A stretch of DNA of 64,000 bases from Gp7-AA10 sp035636095 (lineage in GTDB: Bacteria > Acidobacteriota > Thermoanaerobaculia > Gp7-AA8). Location of the stretch: assembly GCA_035636095.1 (NCBI GenBank), contig DASPZU010000087.1, positions 62,001 to 126,000 of the forward strand, given 5' to 3'. Each line of letters begins with the position of its first letter. Positions within the stretch are counted from its first letter, which is position 1. Of this stretch, positions 36,533-45,969 are shown one piece after another. The notes below the pieces were generated by a model, which had not been told where the DNA came from, did no database searches, and worked only from the letters and a program-made list of their open reading frames with translations. The translations under genes and the position numbers were made by a program.

Positions 36533-37066
36533 CTACAACTTGGCCAGCAGCTTCTGAGCGACCGCCTGTCCCATCGGCTTCAGCTCGGTCTTGCCGCTGA
36601 AATCGCTGATGGTCAGATTCATGGAGTTGCCGCCCTTGACCACGGCGAGCTGGCCCATGCCCTTGCCACCGGTCCAAACCGCCTGATCCCCTAAACCAGA
36701 CAGTTTTTCGGCTCCCTTTTGCGTGGAAAGGAAGTCAAAGATGCCGCGGCTGTTGCGCTCGATCGTGAAGTCGACCGAAATGCCTTGTCCCGACACCGGG
36801 TCGATGATGCAGTTCGAGCTGGTCCCCTCGGTGCTTCGGTACTTTGAGGGTTGCCCGAGGATGACGGTTGCTTCCGCCTCCGTGATGTAACTGCATGCGC
36901 CGGTCGATTGAGCAGCTGCCGGTGCCGACTGCGTCGCGCTGGTGGCGGTGCCAGGCGGAGAAGAAGCGGACGTGTCGCTGACCGCGGTCGGCTCCTTCTT
37001 CGCGCAACCCGTTATTACCAGAAGTGCCACGAGTGCCAATGAATGAAATGCAGAAACTCTGAGCAT
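36533..37066 (-). CDS. lipoprotein, function unknown
   Basis: 177 residues from ATG 37066, with AGGAGG seven bases upstream. Signal peptide with lipobox VITGC (C~21), a Ser/Thr/Ala-rich linker (PGTATSATQSAPAAAQSTGA), then a small alpha/beta domain with two Cys (ACSYITEAEATVILGQPS and SSNCIIDP) resembling DUF3558-type lipoproteins. YQ-rich or enzymatic motifs are absent. It is probably anchored to the outer or inner membrane. Same strand as typA, downstream of a 52-bp gap. Confidence 0.72.
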   Translation of the reverse strand: MLRVSAFHSLALVALLVITGCAKKEPTAVSDTSASSPPGTATSATQSAPAAAQSTGACSYITEAEATVILGQPSKYRSTEGTSSNCIIDPVSGQGISVDFTIERNSRGIFDFLSTQKGAEKLSGLGDQAVWTGGKGMGQLAVVKGGNSMNLTISDFSGKTELKPMGQAVAQKLLAKL

Positions 37067-37117
37067 GGCGGGCCTCCTGATCATTAAGGTATGTCAGGGG
37101 GGGCAGTTTCCGCCAGG

Positions 37118-39025
37118 CTAGACGGCCGCCGCGCGCTTCCGCGCCACTTCGCGCGCCGAGTGAGCGAGAATCCGCTTGCGGATGCGGATCGACTCGGGGG
37201 TCACCTCGACCAGCTCATCCTCGTCGATCCACTCCAGGCATTGCTCGAGCGTCATGATGCGCGCCGGCGCGAGCTGCACCGCGATGTCGGAGGTCGAGGC
37301 GCGCATGTTGGTGAGGTGTTTCTTGCGGCACACCTGCACCACCATGTCGACGTCGCGGGAGTTCTCGCCCACCACCTGTCCGCCGTAGACTTTCTGTCCC
37401 GGCACGACGAACAGCGTGGAACGCTCCTGCAGCGGCTCGATGGCGTAGGCCGTCGTGTCGCCCGCTTCCTTCGCGACCAGCGCGCCGCGGGTACGACTCG
37501 TGATTTCCCCGCGGTACGGACCGTATTCGAGAAAGGTGTGGTACAGCAGGCCGGTTCCACGCGTTTCAGTGAGAAATTCGGTGCGGATTCCGAAGAGCCC
37601 GCGGGTCGGGATCTTGAACTCGATGCGCACGCGTCCGCTGCCCGGATTGACCATGTCGGTCATCTCGCCGCGCCGCGCCTGAAATTTCTCCATGATCGCG
37701 CCGACGTGCAGCTCTTCGATGTCGACCACCAGCGCCTCATACGGCTCGAGGGTCTTGCCGTCGATTTCTTTGAGGATGACCTGCGGCTGCGAGAGGGCGA
37801 ACTCGTAGTCCTCGCGGCGCATGTTCTCGGCCAGGATGGAGAGATGCAGCTCGCCGCGGCCGCTGACTTCGAATCGATCGGGCAGATCGGTCTCGCGCAC
37901 GCGTAGCGCGACGTCCTTGCGCGTCTCGCGCTCGAGGCGTTCCTTGAGATTTCGCGAAGTGACGTATTTCCCTTCCAGACCGGCGAAGGGCGAGTCGTTG
38001 ACCAGCCAGAACATCGACACGGTCGGCTCGTCGATCGCGATCGGCTCCAGCCGCTCGGGCGCGATGGCGTCGGCGAAGGTCTCGCCGATTTCGACGTCGG
38101 CGAACCCCGCCACCGCCACGATCTCCCCCGCCGCCGCTTCGGCCACCTCTTCGCGTTTCAGACCTTCGAAAATTGTCAGCTTCGAGACGCGTCCCTTTTG
38201 TGGCGTTCCGTCCCGAAGAATCAGCACCACGTCTTCGCCCTGCCGGATGCGGCCGCGTTGAATGCGCCCGATGCCCAGGCGGCCGACGTAGTCGTTGTAG
38301 TCGACGGCCGAAACCAGAAGCTGCAGCGGCGCATCGGCATTGCCCGGTGGCGGCGGAATCTTCTTGAGGATGGCATCGAAGAGCGGTTGCACATCGTTGT
38401 TGGTGTCTTCAACGGAAGTGCGCACAAATCCGGCGCGACCGCTGGCGTAGAGGATCGGAAAATCGAGCTGCTCATCGGACGCGCCGAGCTCGATCATCAA
38501 ATCGAACACTTCGTTGAGCACCGGTTGTGGACGCGCATCACTGCGATCGATCTTGTTAATGATCACGATCGGGAGGAGGCCGAGGGCCAGCGCTTTGCGG
38601 AGGACGAAACGGGTCTGCGGCATGGGACCTTCGGCCGCATCCACCAGCAGGATGACGCCCTCGACCATCGACAGGACGCGTTCGACCTCTCCGCCGAAAT
38701 CGGAGTGGCCGGGCGTGTCGACGATGTTGATCTTGACCTCGCGCGGATGGATGAACGAGGCGGGAAGATCGTGTCCCGATGCCGTGTGCGTCGCTTCATG
38801 ATGCGCGCCGGGAGCATCCACCACGTATCGAACGGAGGTGTTCTTGGCCAGGATCGTGATCCCGCGCTCGCGCTCGAGATCGTTGGAGTCCATGACGCGC
38901 TCATCGACCTGCTGATTGGCGCGGATGGCGCCGGCCTGCTTCAGCAGCGCATCGACCAGCGTCGTTTTGCCGTGGTCGACGTGCGCGATGATCGCGACGT
39001 TGCGGATGTCGTAACGGAACTGCAT
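37118..39025 (-). CDS. typA: translational GTPase TypA/BipA
   Basis: 635-residue ribosome-associated GTPase involved in 50S biogenesis and stress adaptation. G1 AHVDHGKTT, G2 RGITI, G3 DTPGHSDFGGEVE, G4 NKIDRSDARP and G5 YASGR are all present. EF-G-like domains III and V and the TypA-specific C-terminal domain (TRGALVAKEAGDTTAYAIE) follow. The C-terminal extension SAREVARKRAAAV is basic and is duplicated at 36447-36503. No SD is obvious. A 35-45 bp gap separates it from the toxin-antitoxin pair on the same strand. Confidence 0.96.
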   Translation of the reverse strand: MQFRYDIRNVAIIAHVDHGKTTLVDALLKQAGAIRANQQVDERVMDSNDLERERGITILAKNTSVRYVVDAPGAHHEATHTASGHDLPASFIHPREVKINIVDTPGHSDFGGEVERVLSMVEGVILLVDAAEGPMPQTRFVLRKALALGLLPIVIINKIDRSDARPQPVLNEVFDLMIELGASDEQLDFPILYASGRAGFVRTSVEDTNNDVQPLFDAILKKIPPPPGNADAPLQLLVSAVDYNDYVGRLGIGRIQRGRIRQGEDVVLILRDGTPQKGRVSKLTIFEGLKREEVAEAAAGEIVAVAGFADVEIGETFADAIAPERLEPIAIDEPTVSMFWLVNDSPFAGLEGKYVTSRNLKERLERETRKDVALRVRETDLPDRFEVSGRGELHLSILAENMRREDYEFALSQPQVILKEIDGKTLEPYEALVVDIEELHVGAIMEKFQARRGEMTDMVNPGSGRVRIEFKIPTRGLFGIRTEFLTETRGTGLLYHTFLEYGPYRGEITSRTRGALVAKEAGDTTAYAIEPLQERSTLFVVPGQKVYGGQVVGENSRDVDMVVQVCRKKHLTNMRASTSDIAVQLAPARIMTLEQCLEWIDEDELVEVTPESIRIRKRILAHSAREVARKRAAAV

Positions 39026-39068
39026 GTGGGGCCGGTAACGCGCCTGACGCCCTCAAAAGTCCAAAAGC

Positions 39069-39449
39069 TCAACGACCAAAGCCGAGTTTGCGACTGACTT
39101 CACGCTGCCGTTCGTCCAGGGTCAAGAAGGCGAGCTCGCGCTTCGGATCGACGAAAAGGGCCACGGCCAGATGCCAGAGATCCGCCCCGCGGACGTAGCC
39201 CACGCTGAGGACCGAGACCATTTCCGCCGTCAATGTCCGATCGGGATGGACCCAGGAAATCGCAGAAAGAAAGTCAGCCGGCTCTTTGGCGATCCTCTCG
39301 CGGTGCAATACCGATCGGAGCTCGGCCTCCAGAAGGTTCGACGCCAGCAGCCGGTCGTAGATACGCAGCGACTTTGTCAGTCGTCGAGATCCAGCCTCAC
39401 CAAACGCCACCGCGACCAGAACCGAGGTGTCGACGTAGGCCGCTTTCAT
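39069..39449 (-). CDS. PIN domain toxin (VapC-like)
   Basis: 126-residue PIN-fold RNase. Acidic active-site residues are visible: D7 in YVDTSVLVA, E~43 in LLEAELRS, D~89 in RGADLWHLA and D~107 in FLTLDERQREV. It would cleave RNA when freed from its antitoxin. The ATG overlaps the antitoxin stop (ATGA), the normal coupling in type II toxin-antitoxin operons. Confidence 0.87.
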   Translation of the reverse strand: MKAAYVDTSVLVAVAFGEAGSRRLTKSLRIYDRLLASNLLEAELRSVLHRERIAKEPADFLSAISWVHPDRTLTAEMVSVLSVGYVRGADLWHLAVALFVDPKRELAFLTLDERQREVSRKLGFGR

Positions 39450-39715
39450 TCGCGCGACTTCAGGAATCGCTGCAGTGCTCCCGCTTTACGGGCCAGAGGC
39501 TTGAAGGGGACTTTGCCTGCCCGGTGAGTGAGGATGCCGCTGCGCTCGAGCGCTTCCAGTCGATCTTTGAGCGTTGCGTCCGACGCATCGATTCGACGCA
39601 CCTCCGCGACAGGCTGGCCACGGTGGGTGATGGTCACCACGTCACCCTTGCGAACCCGATTCAGAAGCTCGCTGAGACGTGCCTTAGCCTCATAGGTTGA
39701 ATAGCGCTTCTGCAT
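39446..39715 (-). CDS. Phd/YefM-type antitoxin
   Basis: 89-residue antitoxin with the Phd/YefM fold: YSTYEAKARLSELLNRVRKG DNA-binding half (residues 5-24), then VVTITHRGQPVAEVRRID and a flexible C-terminal toxin-binding tail (LARKAGALQRFLKSRE). It neutralises the PIN toxin encoded downstream and should autorepress the operon through the repeats just upstream of its ATG. The ATG lies 10 nt after a predicted -10 box, leaving almost no leader. Confidence 0.87.
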   Translation of the reverse strand: MQKRYSTYEAKARLSELLNRVRKGDVVTITHRGQPVAEVRRIDASDATLKDRLEALERSGILTHRAGKVPFKPLARKAGALQRFLKSRE

Positions 39716-39754
39716 CTAACTAGTCAGTCTAGTCAAGATTGACAGCCGGGTCAA
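39716..39754 (-). promoter_or_regulatory. toxin-antitoxin promoter and operator
   Basis: -35 TTGACC (39754-39749), 17-bp spacer, -10 TAGACT (39731-39726). The -10 is embedded in repeats GACTAG-ACT-GACTAG and the short palindrome ACTAG-ACTGA-CTAGT, suitable for binding by the Phd-type antitoxin dimer. Confidence 0.6.
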
Positions 39755-39761
39755 GACCGCC

Positions 39762-40301
39762 TCAGTAGTCGACGCGGTAGTAGTACTTGAAGGGCTTGCG
39801 CTCGCCGCGGATCAGAATCGGATAGAACTTCGATCGCTTCAGCGCTGCGGCATTCTTCTCAGCGAGATCGTTCGAGCCGGTCGTATTTTCGAGCACGATT
39901 GCGTTCGTGATGTCGCCGTCGGTGTTGACGTCGGCTTCGATGTAGACGGTGCCGTGCGCGCTTGGGGCAGTCACTGGGGATGGAGGATGTTGAAACTTCG
40001 GATTTGGATTGGCCTTACTCGACGCGGCCTCCTCCGCGCCGACGAGGTCCTTCTGATGCACCCAACCATTGCCGAATGCTGTACGAATTTCTGCCCAGTC
40101 ACCCTTGCGCGATAACACCGAAACGCTTTCACCGTGACCGTAGCGCGTAATGACCGGTGTGATGTCGGCCGGTTTCGAATGCACCTGCAGCTCCGCCACG
40201 CCGACATATTGCGTGGCGATCGGCTCGCGCGTGTCGGTCGCTTCCTCGTCGCCCTTGCCGCAGGCGAGAAACAGAAATAGGAGTGCAGCCGCTAACCGAA
40301 T
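39762..40301 (-). CDS. SH3-domain lipoprotein with TonB-like C-terminal domain
   Basis: 179 residues if started at ATT 40301-40299, which has AGGAGG five bases upstream and overlaps the end of the ABC permease gene by 10 bp. No ATG, GTG or TTG lies between the SD and the lipobox. Lipoprotein signal RLAAALLFLFLAC is followed by an SH3b-type domain (VAELQVHSKPADITPVI, KGDWAEIRTAFGNGWVHQ), a Pro/Ser linker and a TonB_C-like module (VYIEADVNTDGDITNAIVLE, RSKFYPILIRGE). The protein may bind peptidoglycan or connect the ABC transporter to the envelope. The AUU start is an inference. Confidence 0.68.
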   Translation of the reverse strand: MRLAAALLFLFLACGKGDEEATDTREPIATQYVGVAELQVHSKPADITPVITRYGHGESVSVLSRKGDWAEIRTAFGNGWVHQKDLVGAEEAASSKANPNPKFQHPPSPVTAPSAHGTVYIEADVNTDGDITNAIVLENTTGSNDLAEKNAAALKRSKFYPILIRGERKPFKYYYRVDY

Positions 40302-41259
40302 ACGTCCCTCCTCACAAAAATCGTGAATGCGATGATCAGCGCCGCGATTGCCCACACGCCTAACAGCGCGATGCAAAAGGCCATGGTCATCTCCTCGTAG
40401 GGCGGCGGCTGACCGGTGTAGTAATCGGCTAGCGGGAGCGCTCCCACAAAGAGGTATTTTCCGGTTGTCCAATCGGGGCTGATGCGCGTGAGAATCGTTC
40501 CGCCAATCAAAAACGCCAGCATCGTTCCGATGGCGGCGGCACTCGATCGAAAGAGAACCGACAACGCCAGCGCGATCGCCGACACCGTCAGCAGGGCGTA
40601 CCACTCCAGCCCGTACGCGATGAGGGTGTCCTTCCAGAGCGGCAACTGCCGTACGGCGTCGAGCCGAAATTCACCGCGCGCAATTTGAAATCCGGTGAAT
40701 GTCGGTGCGCCCCAGCCTCCGCGAGGAAGAACGGGCGCTGAAATCAGGTAGGCCAGGAGCGCGCCGCACAGCAGCGTGAGGGTGGCGAAAATCCAAAGCG
40801 TCACCAGCTTCGATGCCAGAACTTTCCAGCGGCGGACCGGTCGCGTCAGCAGCAATTTGTCAGTGCCTTCCGAACTCTCCGCCGACACGATGTCGCTGCC
40901 CAGGACCGCGATGAGGATGGGGAGGAGCAGGAAGCCGGCCACGTTCGCGAAATTGCGGACGAACAGGGGGGCGGTTGGGCGGTCGGGCTCGATGTCGTGA
41001 TCGAGATAGAACTGCAGCCGGTTGATCTCGGCGCGAAGCGATTTCGCCCAATTCTCATTCATCCGGCCGCGGCGGATGGTGTTCTGATAGCTCGCGATCC
41101 GCTGTTGAATGTCAGCGCGCCAGTTCCGGCGTGCGCGCCAACTGAGCTGCCGGTACTGCGAATAGGTGACCACCGAGAGAATCGCGAAAAGGATCGCCAT
41201 CACGACCGCGAATCGCTTACGGCGAATGATCTTCAGCGTCTCGTTCTGAATGAGTGGAA

Positions 41260-41263
<4 letters not shown>
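40292..41263 (-). CDS. ABC-2 type transporter permease
   Basis: 323 residues with about six membrane helices and a large extracytoplasmic loop after helix 1 (YRQLSWRARRNWRADIQQRI). The ABC-2 signature is SAESSEGTDKLLLTRPVRR near residue 130, followed by LASKLVTLWIF. It is translated with the ATPase by ATGA overlap and forms an exporter of unknown cargo. The C-terminus (FVRRDVFG) is typical of ABC-2 permeases. Confidence 0.88.
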
Positions 41264-42161
<898 letters not shown>

Positions 42162-42165
<4 letters not shown>

Positions 42166-42533
42166 ACCGGTTCCGAGAAACGGATTTTGTTTCCGAAGGG
42201 GTCGGTGATGTTCACGACTTTGAAGGGAAGATCGGGCCGCTGATCGTTGACTCCCGGATTGAGGTACTTGTACTTCTTCGCCGCGAACTCTTTGTGAAAT
42301 TCTTCGACGCCGCGCATGCGCACGAAGATCGCGATGCCGGGACTTCCGTCTCCGTAGTGCTCGCTCAGATGGAGGATCAGCGGACCGCGCGACACCTGCA
42401 TGTACAGCGGGCTGTTGTCCGCGAATCGATGTTCCCAATCGATCTGAAAGCCGAGGTAGTCGACGTAGAACTCCTTTGCTTTCGCGACGTCGAAGATTCG
42501 CAGGATCGGGATCATCTGCTCAAATACAATCAT
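42162..42533 (-). CDS. glyoxalase/bleomycin-resistance superfamily protein
   Basis: 123 residues from ATG 42533 (117 from ATG 42515). VOC fold: ILRIFDVAKAKEFYVDYLGF, LYMQVSRGPLILHLSEHYGD, GVEEFHKEFAAKKYK and ITDPFGNKIRF. Candidate metal or ligand residues are H~64 in LHLSEH and E~121 near the end, so it may be a binding rather than catalytic member. It leads the ABC operon (ATGA overlap) and could protect against the exported compound. If the start is 42533 it is 3 bp from the divergent SGNH start codon. Confidence 0.8.
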
Positions 42534-42536
42534 TGC

Positions 42537-43292
42537 GTGCGTCGCTTGCTCTATTGGTACGTTCCGCTCGGCGCGGCGTTGATCGCGGCGGCGGTGTTCG
42601 CGCACGGATTCTACTCATTCGCGCGCGGCGACACAGGATCGGCTGTCAACATCGGTGCGCCGCGCCTTGTCGCCGCTGGCCCTCCGGCGGGGCAGATCGT
42701 GCCTCTCATTCTGGGCGATTCCCTGGCTCGCGGCACAGGCGACGAATCGGGCCTCGGCATCGGCGGAAGATTTGTTGATGAATTACGTAGACGTAAAATA
42801 GATACAAAAAATATAGTCAATCTGGCCATCAACGGCTCGCGGACCACCGATGTCATCCGTCAGATCGACAGTCACAACGTTCAGGTGCTGCTGGCGCAGT
42901 CGAACGTGATCATCGTCTCGATCGGCGGCAACGACTTGTGGGGTGACAACTGGCGCAACGCGCCCCCGCGCGATCCGCAGTCGGTGATCGGCGGCGTGAT
43001 CGATCAGATCGCGCGGATCGTGGGCGCAATTCGTGGCGTCAATCCGCGCGCCAGGATTTTCATCGTCGGTCTTTACAACCCCTTTACGTCGACGCCGTTC
43101 GGCAAGATGCTCACGCCGCTGGTCAACGAGTGGAACGGCCGGCTGGTCGAGCGATTCGCGAAGGATCCAAACCTCGTGGTGGTGCAGACGGCCGATATCT
43201 TCGCGTGGCGCGACCGGCTTTCCATGGATCGCTTCCATCCCGGCGACGAAGGCTATGCGCTGATCGCGCGGCGAATTGCCGACGCGTTCTGA
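42537..43292 (+). CDS. SGNH/GDSL hydrolase, membrane-anchored
   Basis: 251 residues from GTG 42537, which lies 6 nt after TACAAT (42525-42530). An N-terminal helix (YVPLGAALIAAAVFAHGFY) anchors or exports it. The SGNH blocks are LILGDSLARG (Ser62), NLAINGS, SIGGNDLWG and DRFHPGDEGY (Asp and His). It is an esterase or lipase acting on acylated carbohydrate or lipid in the envelope; the substrate is unknown. Codons 82-97 (42780-42825) form an A/T-rich rare-codon cluster (DELRRRKIDTKNIVN). Confidence 0.87.
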   Translation: MRRLLYWYVPLGAALIAAAVFAHGFYSFARGDTGSAVNIGAPRLVAAGPPAGQIVPLILGDSLARGTGDESGLGIGGRFVDELRRRKIDTKNIVNLAINGSRTTDVIRQIDSHNVQVLLAQSNVIIVSIGGNDLWGDNWRNAPPRDPQSVIGGVIDQIARIVGAIRGVNPRARIFIVGLYNPFTSTPFGKMLTPLVNEWNGRLVERFAKDPNLVVVQTADIFAWRDRLSMDRFHPGDEGYALIARRIADAF

Positions 43293-43323
43293 CTTCTCTG
43301 TGTCCTCTATGCCTCTGTGGTGA
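43292..43323. repeat. CTCTGTG repeat, copy 4 (half element)
   Basis: ACTTCTCTGTGTCCTCTATG followed by CCTCTGTGGTGA. Right half of the palindrome at 22175-22220, directly after the SGNH stop codon. Confidence 0.65.
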
Positions 43324-43366
43324 GTCCCCATGTGGCGATATGCTTCCCCTCCGAACGGAGGTGGAC

Positions 43367-43564
43367 ATGCAACTCCTGAAAGACTCCTGCGCCTGTGGGC
43401 ATCCCCTGGACAACCATGACGGCGGCCGAGGAGGTCCTTGCAACGCGTGCGGCTGTTCGGCCGGCAACGCGCCGAGCGCGTTCGAAGTGGGCGTGATTCA
43501 CTCCTTGCATGACATCACCATCGCGCTGATGCGGATCGCACAGGCGAAGCAGGGACAGAAGTGA
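43367..43564 (+). CDS. small Cys/His-rich putative zinc-binding protein
   Basis: 65 residues from ATG 43367 with GGAGG nine bases upstream. CACGHPLDNHDGG followed by GPCNACGCSAG gives Cys/His pairs suited to one zinc site. The C-terminal half is a helix (IHSLHDITIALMRIAQAKQG). Similar CxCGHxxxxH...CxxC segments occur as tails in other soil bacteria. Function unknown. Confidence 0.68.
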   Translation: MQLLKDSCACGHPLDNHDGGRGGPCNACGCSAGNAPSAFEVGVIHSLHDITIALMRIAQAKQGQK

Positions 43565-43631
43565 AGCATCGCGGGGCCTGGCTGTGTGGTGAGAATTCTC
43601 AAACGCGTCCCCCGGTCTACAATGCGCGCCC

Positions 43632-45377
43632 ATGAAGCGATTTTGCATTTTCGCCGTGCTCATTCTTCTTTCGATTCCCGCCCGCGCTGCCGATGAAGTG
43701 AAGCGCCTGCACGCGCTCTTCGACCGCAACTGGGAGACGCGCCTCAGAGAGAATCCCCTGTTCGCGACTTCTGTCGGCCGCCACGAATACGACCACCGCC
43801 TCCCCGCCATCACCATGGCCGACCTGGAGCGCCGTCAGGCACAGCGCAAGGCGACGCTGGCAACGCTCGCGCAAATCGATCGATCGAAATTGCCCCAATC
43901 GGAGCAGGTGAGCTACGACATCTTCAAGCGGCAGATCGACGAGGGGATCGAGTCCTTCGATTTCGGCGATTACCAGATGCCCATCAACGCCGACTCCGGT
44001 TTTCACTCCGGGTTCATGCGCCTGCCCAAGGAAATGCCGCTCGCGAACGTCAAGGATTATGAGAATTACCTCAGCCGGCTGCGAGAGTGGCCGCGATACG
44101 TGCGCGAACAGATCGCGCTGATGCGCATCGGGCTGAAACGCGGCATGACCGTTCCGCGCCCCACCCTCGATGGTTACGAGAACACCATCTCGGCGCACGT
44201 CGTCGACGATCCGACCAGGAGCGTGTTCTGGGAGCCGTTCGCGAAATTTCCGAACGCTGTTCCGGAGAGTGAGCGCCAGCGTCTGCAAAACGAAGGTCGC
44301 GACGCGATCATGAACGCGGCCGTGGTCGGCTACCGCGAGTTCCTCGATTTCTTCCGCAACGAGTACCTGCCCGGCGCGCGCAAAACGCTGGGAGCATCCG
44401 ACTTGCCGGGCGGCCTTCCGTACTACCAGCACCGGATTCGCGAATTCACGACGCTCAACCTTCCTCCCGAAGAGATCCATAAACTCGGCCTCAGCGAAGT
44501 CGACCGGATTTCGGCCGAGATGGATGCCGTTCAGAAACAGGCCGGCTTCCAGGGCGATCGCGCCGCGTTTCTCGAGTTCCTCCGCACCGATCCGCGCTTC
44601 TACGCCAAGACGCCCGAGGAATTGCTGTCGCGCGCGGCCTGGATCGCCAAGCGCATCGATGGAAAACTTCCTTCGCTCTTCAAGACGCTTCCGCGATTGC
44701 CTTACACCGTCGAGCCGGTGCCGGCCGAGATCGCACCGAAATATACGAGCGGCCGCTACGTCGGCGCGCCGCAGGGGAGCACCAGGCCGGGAATCTATTG
44801 GGTCAACACCTACAAGCTCGAGGTCCGTCCGCTTTACAACCTGGAGTCGTTGACGCTCCACGAAGCCGTTCCCGGACATCATCTGCAGATTGCATTGAGC
44901 CACGAGCTCACCAACCTTCCCAACTTCCGCCGCTTCTCGTACATCTCGGCGTTCGGAGAAGGTTGGGGACTCTACTGCGAGTGGCTCGGCCTGGAGGCCG
45001 GTTTCTACACCGATCCGTACTCCAACTTCGGCCGCCTGACCTACGAGATGTGGCGCGCCTGCCGGCTGGTCGTCGACACTGGCATTCATGCGAAGGGATG
45101 GACGCGCCAGCAGGCCATCGACTACATGGCGACGCGGACGGCGCTTCCGCTGCACGAAGTCGAGACCGAAGTCGATCGCTACATTTCCTGGCCCGGTCAG
45201 GCGCTGTCGTACAAGCTCGGCGAGCTGAAAATCAAGGAGCTGCGCAAACGCGCTGAGACGGCCCTCGGCCCGCGCTTCGACCTCCGCGAATTTCACGACG
45301 TCGTCCTGGGCAGCGGCGCGGTGCCGCTCAGCGTGCTCGAGATGAATGTCGATCGCTGGATCGCGAAGCAACGTTGA
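43632..45377 (+). CDS. secreted DUF885 family metallopeptidase
   Basis: 581 residues with signal peptide MKRFCIFAVLILLSIPARA. The DUF885 fold is almost all helical; the metal site is HEAVPGHH (about 418-425), an HExxxGHH variant, with the downstream acidic residue in GEGWGLYCEW (~447). It is related to M32-like carboxypeptidases and probably removes residues from peptides outside the cytoplasm. TACAAT (43618-43623) lies 8 nt before ATG and there is no SD. Confidence 0.88.
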   Translation: MKRFCIFAVLILLSIPARAADEVKRLHALFDRNWETRLRENPLFATSVGRHEYDHRLPAITMADLERRQAQRKATLATLAQIDRSKLPQSEQVSYDIFKRQIDEGIESFDFGDYQMPINADSGFHSGFMRLPKEMPLANVKDYENYLSRLREWPRYVREQIALMRIGLKRGMTVPRPTLDGYENTISAHVVDDPTRSVFWEPFAKFPNAVPESERQRLQNEGRDAIMNAAVVGYREFLDFFRNEYLPGARKTLGASDLPGGLPYYQHRIREFTTLNLPPEEIHKLGLSEVDRISAEMDAVQKQAGFQGDRAAFLEFLRTDPRFYAKTPEELLSRAAWIAKRIDGKLPSLFKTLPRLPYTVEPVPAEIAPKYTSGRYVGAPQGSTRPGIYWVNTYKLEVRPLYNLESLTLHEAVPGHHLQIALSHELTNLPNFRRFSYISAFGEGWGLYCEWLGLEAGFYTDPYSNFGRLTYEMWRACRLVVDTGIHAKGWTRQQAIDYMATRTALPLHEVETEVDRYISWPGQALSYKLGELKIKELRKRAETALGPRFDLREFHDVVLGSGAVPLSVLEMNVDRWIAKQR

Positions 45378-45446
45378 AGGCAGAAGGCAGAAGGCAGAAG
45401 GGAACTTTTGCAGTACTTCTGCCTTCTGCTTTCTGCCTTCTGACTT
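45378..45446. terminator. bidirectional hairpin of GAAGGCA heptamers
   Basis: Tandem GAAGGCA units (45378-45398) face CTTCTGCCTTCTGCTTTCTG and further units (45417-45443), producing a long hairpin in the gap between two convergent stops. It likely terminates both genes; the heptamer tandem makes it prone to length variation. Confidence 0.65.
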
Positions 45447-45968
45447 TCATAGCCGCGATTTTCGCCGCGGCTTCGCCGTCGTCATGAAAACCGCGGTGTC
45501 CCAGGCATTGTGGATGCCGATGAAGAGCAGCATCAGCGCCGCGCCGGCGACACAATAAAGCGCGATTTCCGTTGATCGCGGTGTGAGCCAGCCGGCCGCA
45601 AAGAGCCACGCATACGCGATGATGGGCAGCACGCCGTGCCAGATCCAATCCTCGAGCACTGGTTTATAACCGCGTTGTCGCAGCGCCATGATGATCACCT
45701 TCGCGACGTAGATCAGTCCGAGACCGCCGATCGCGACAAGGCAGGCTGTCAGACTCGCCACCGTGTGCCGCGGCGTGGTTAGGACGGCGGCGAGAAGCAG
45801 AACCGCGCAGAAATGCACAATCGTCGGCGTCCCGAACGCTTCAACCGCTTCTGGCGTGCGCGACGTGCGCGCCTCCGCGACCAGCGCGATGACCACGAAT
45901 TGCAATCCGGTCAGCGCAGCGGCCGAGGAGCCGATGATGACGTAGAAGCTGTCCCATTCCTTGATCAC
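45447..45968 (-). CDS. membrane protein, function unknown
   Basis: 173 residues from GTG 45968 with five hydrophobic helices (YVIIGSSAAALTGLQFVVIA, FCAVLLLAAVLTT, LTACLVAIGGLGLIYVAKVI, WHGVLPIIAYAWLFAAGW, IALYCVAGAALMLLFIGI) and a basic C-terminus. No motif is recognised. The start lies 1 bp after the stop of the upstream membrane-protein gene, so they form an operon. Confidence 0.68.
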   Translation of the reverse strand: MIKEWDSFYVIIGSSAAALTGLQFVVIALVAEARTSRTPEAVEAFGTPTIVHFCAVLLLAAVLTTPRHTVASLTACLVAIGGLGLIYVAKVIIMALRQRGYKPVLEDWIWHGVLPIIAYAWLFAAGWLTPRSTEIALYCVAGAALMLLFIGIHNAWDTAVFMTTAKPRRKSRL

Positions 45969-45969
45969 G

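Noticed and set aside
43617..45371. 584-codon open frame antisense to the DUF885 peptidase
   Set aside because: Same reason; the opposite strand has a signal peptide and zinc motif.
45378..45446. Possible CRISPR-like array
   Set aside because: Units are 7-bp tandem repeats facing inverted copies; no spacers and no cas genes.
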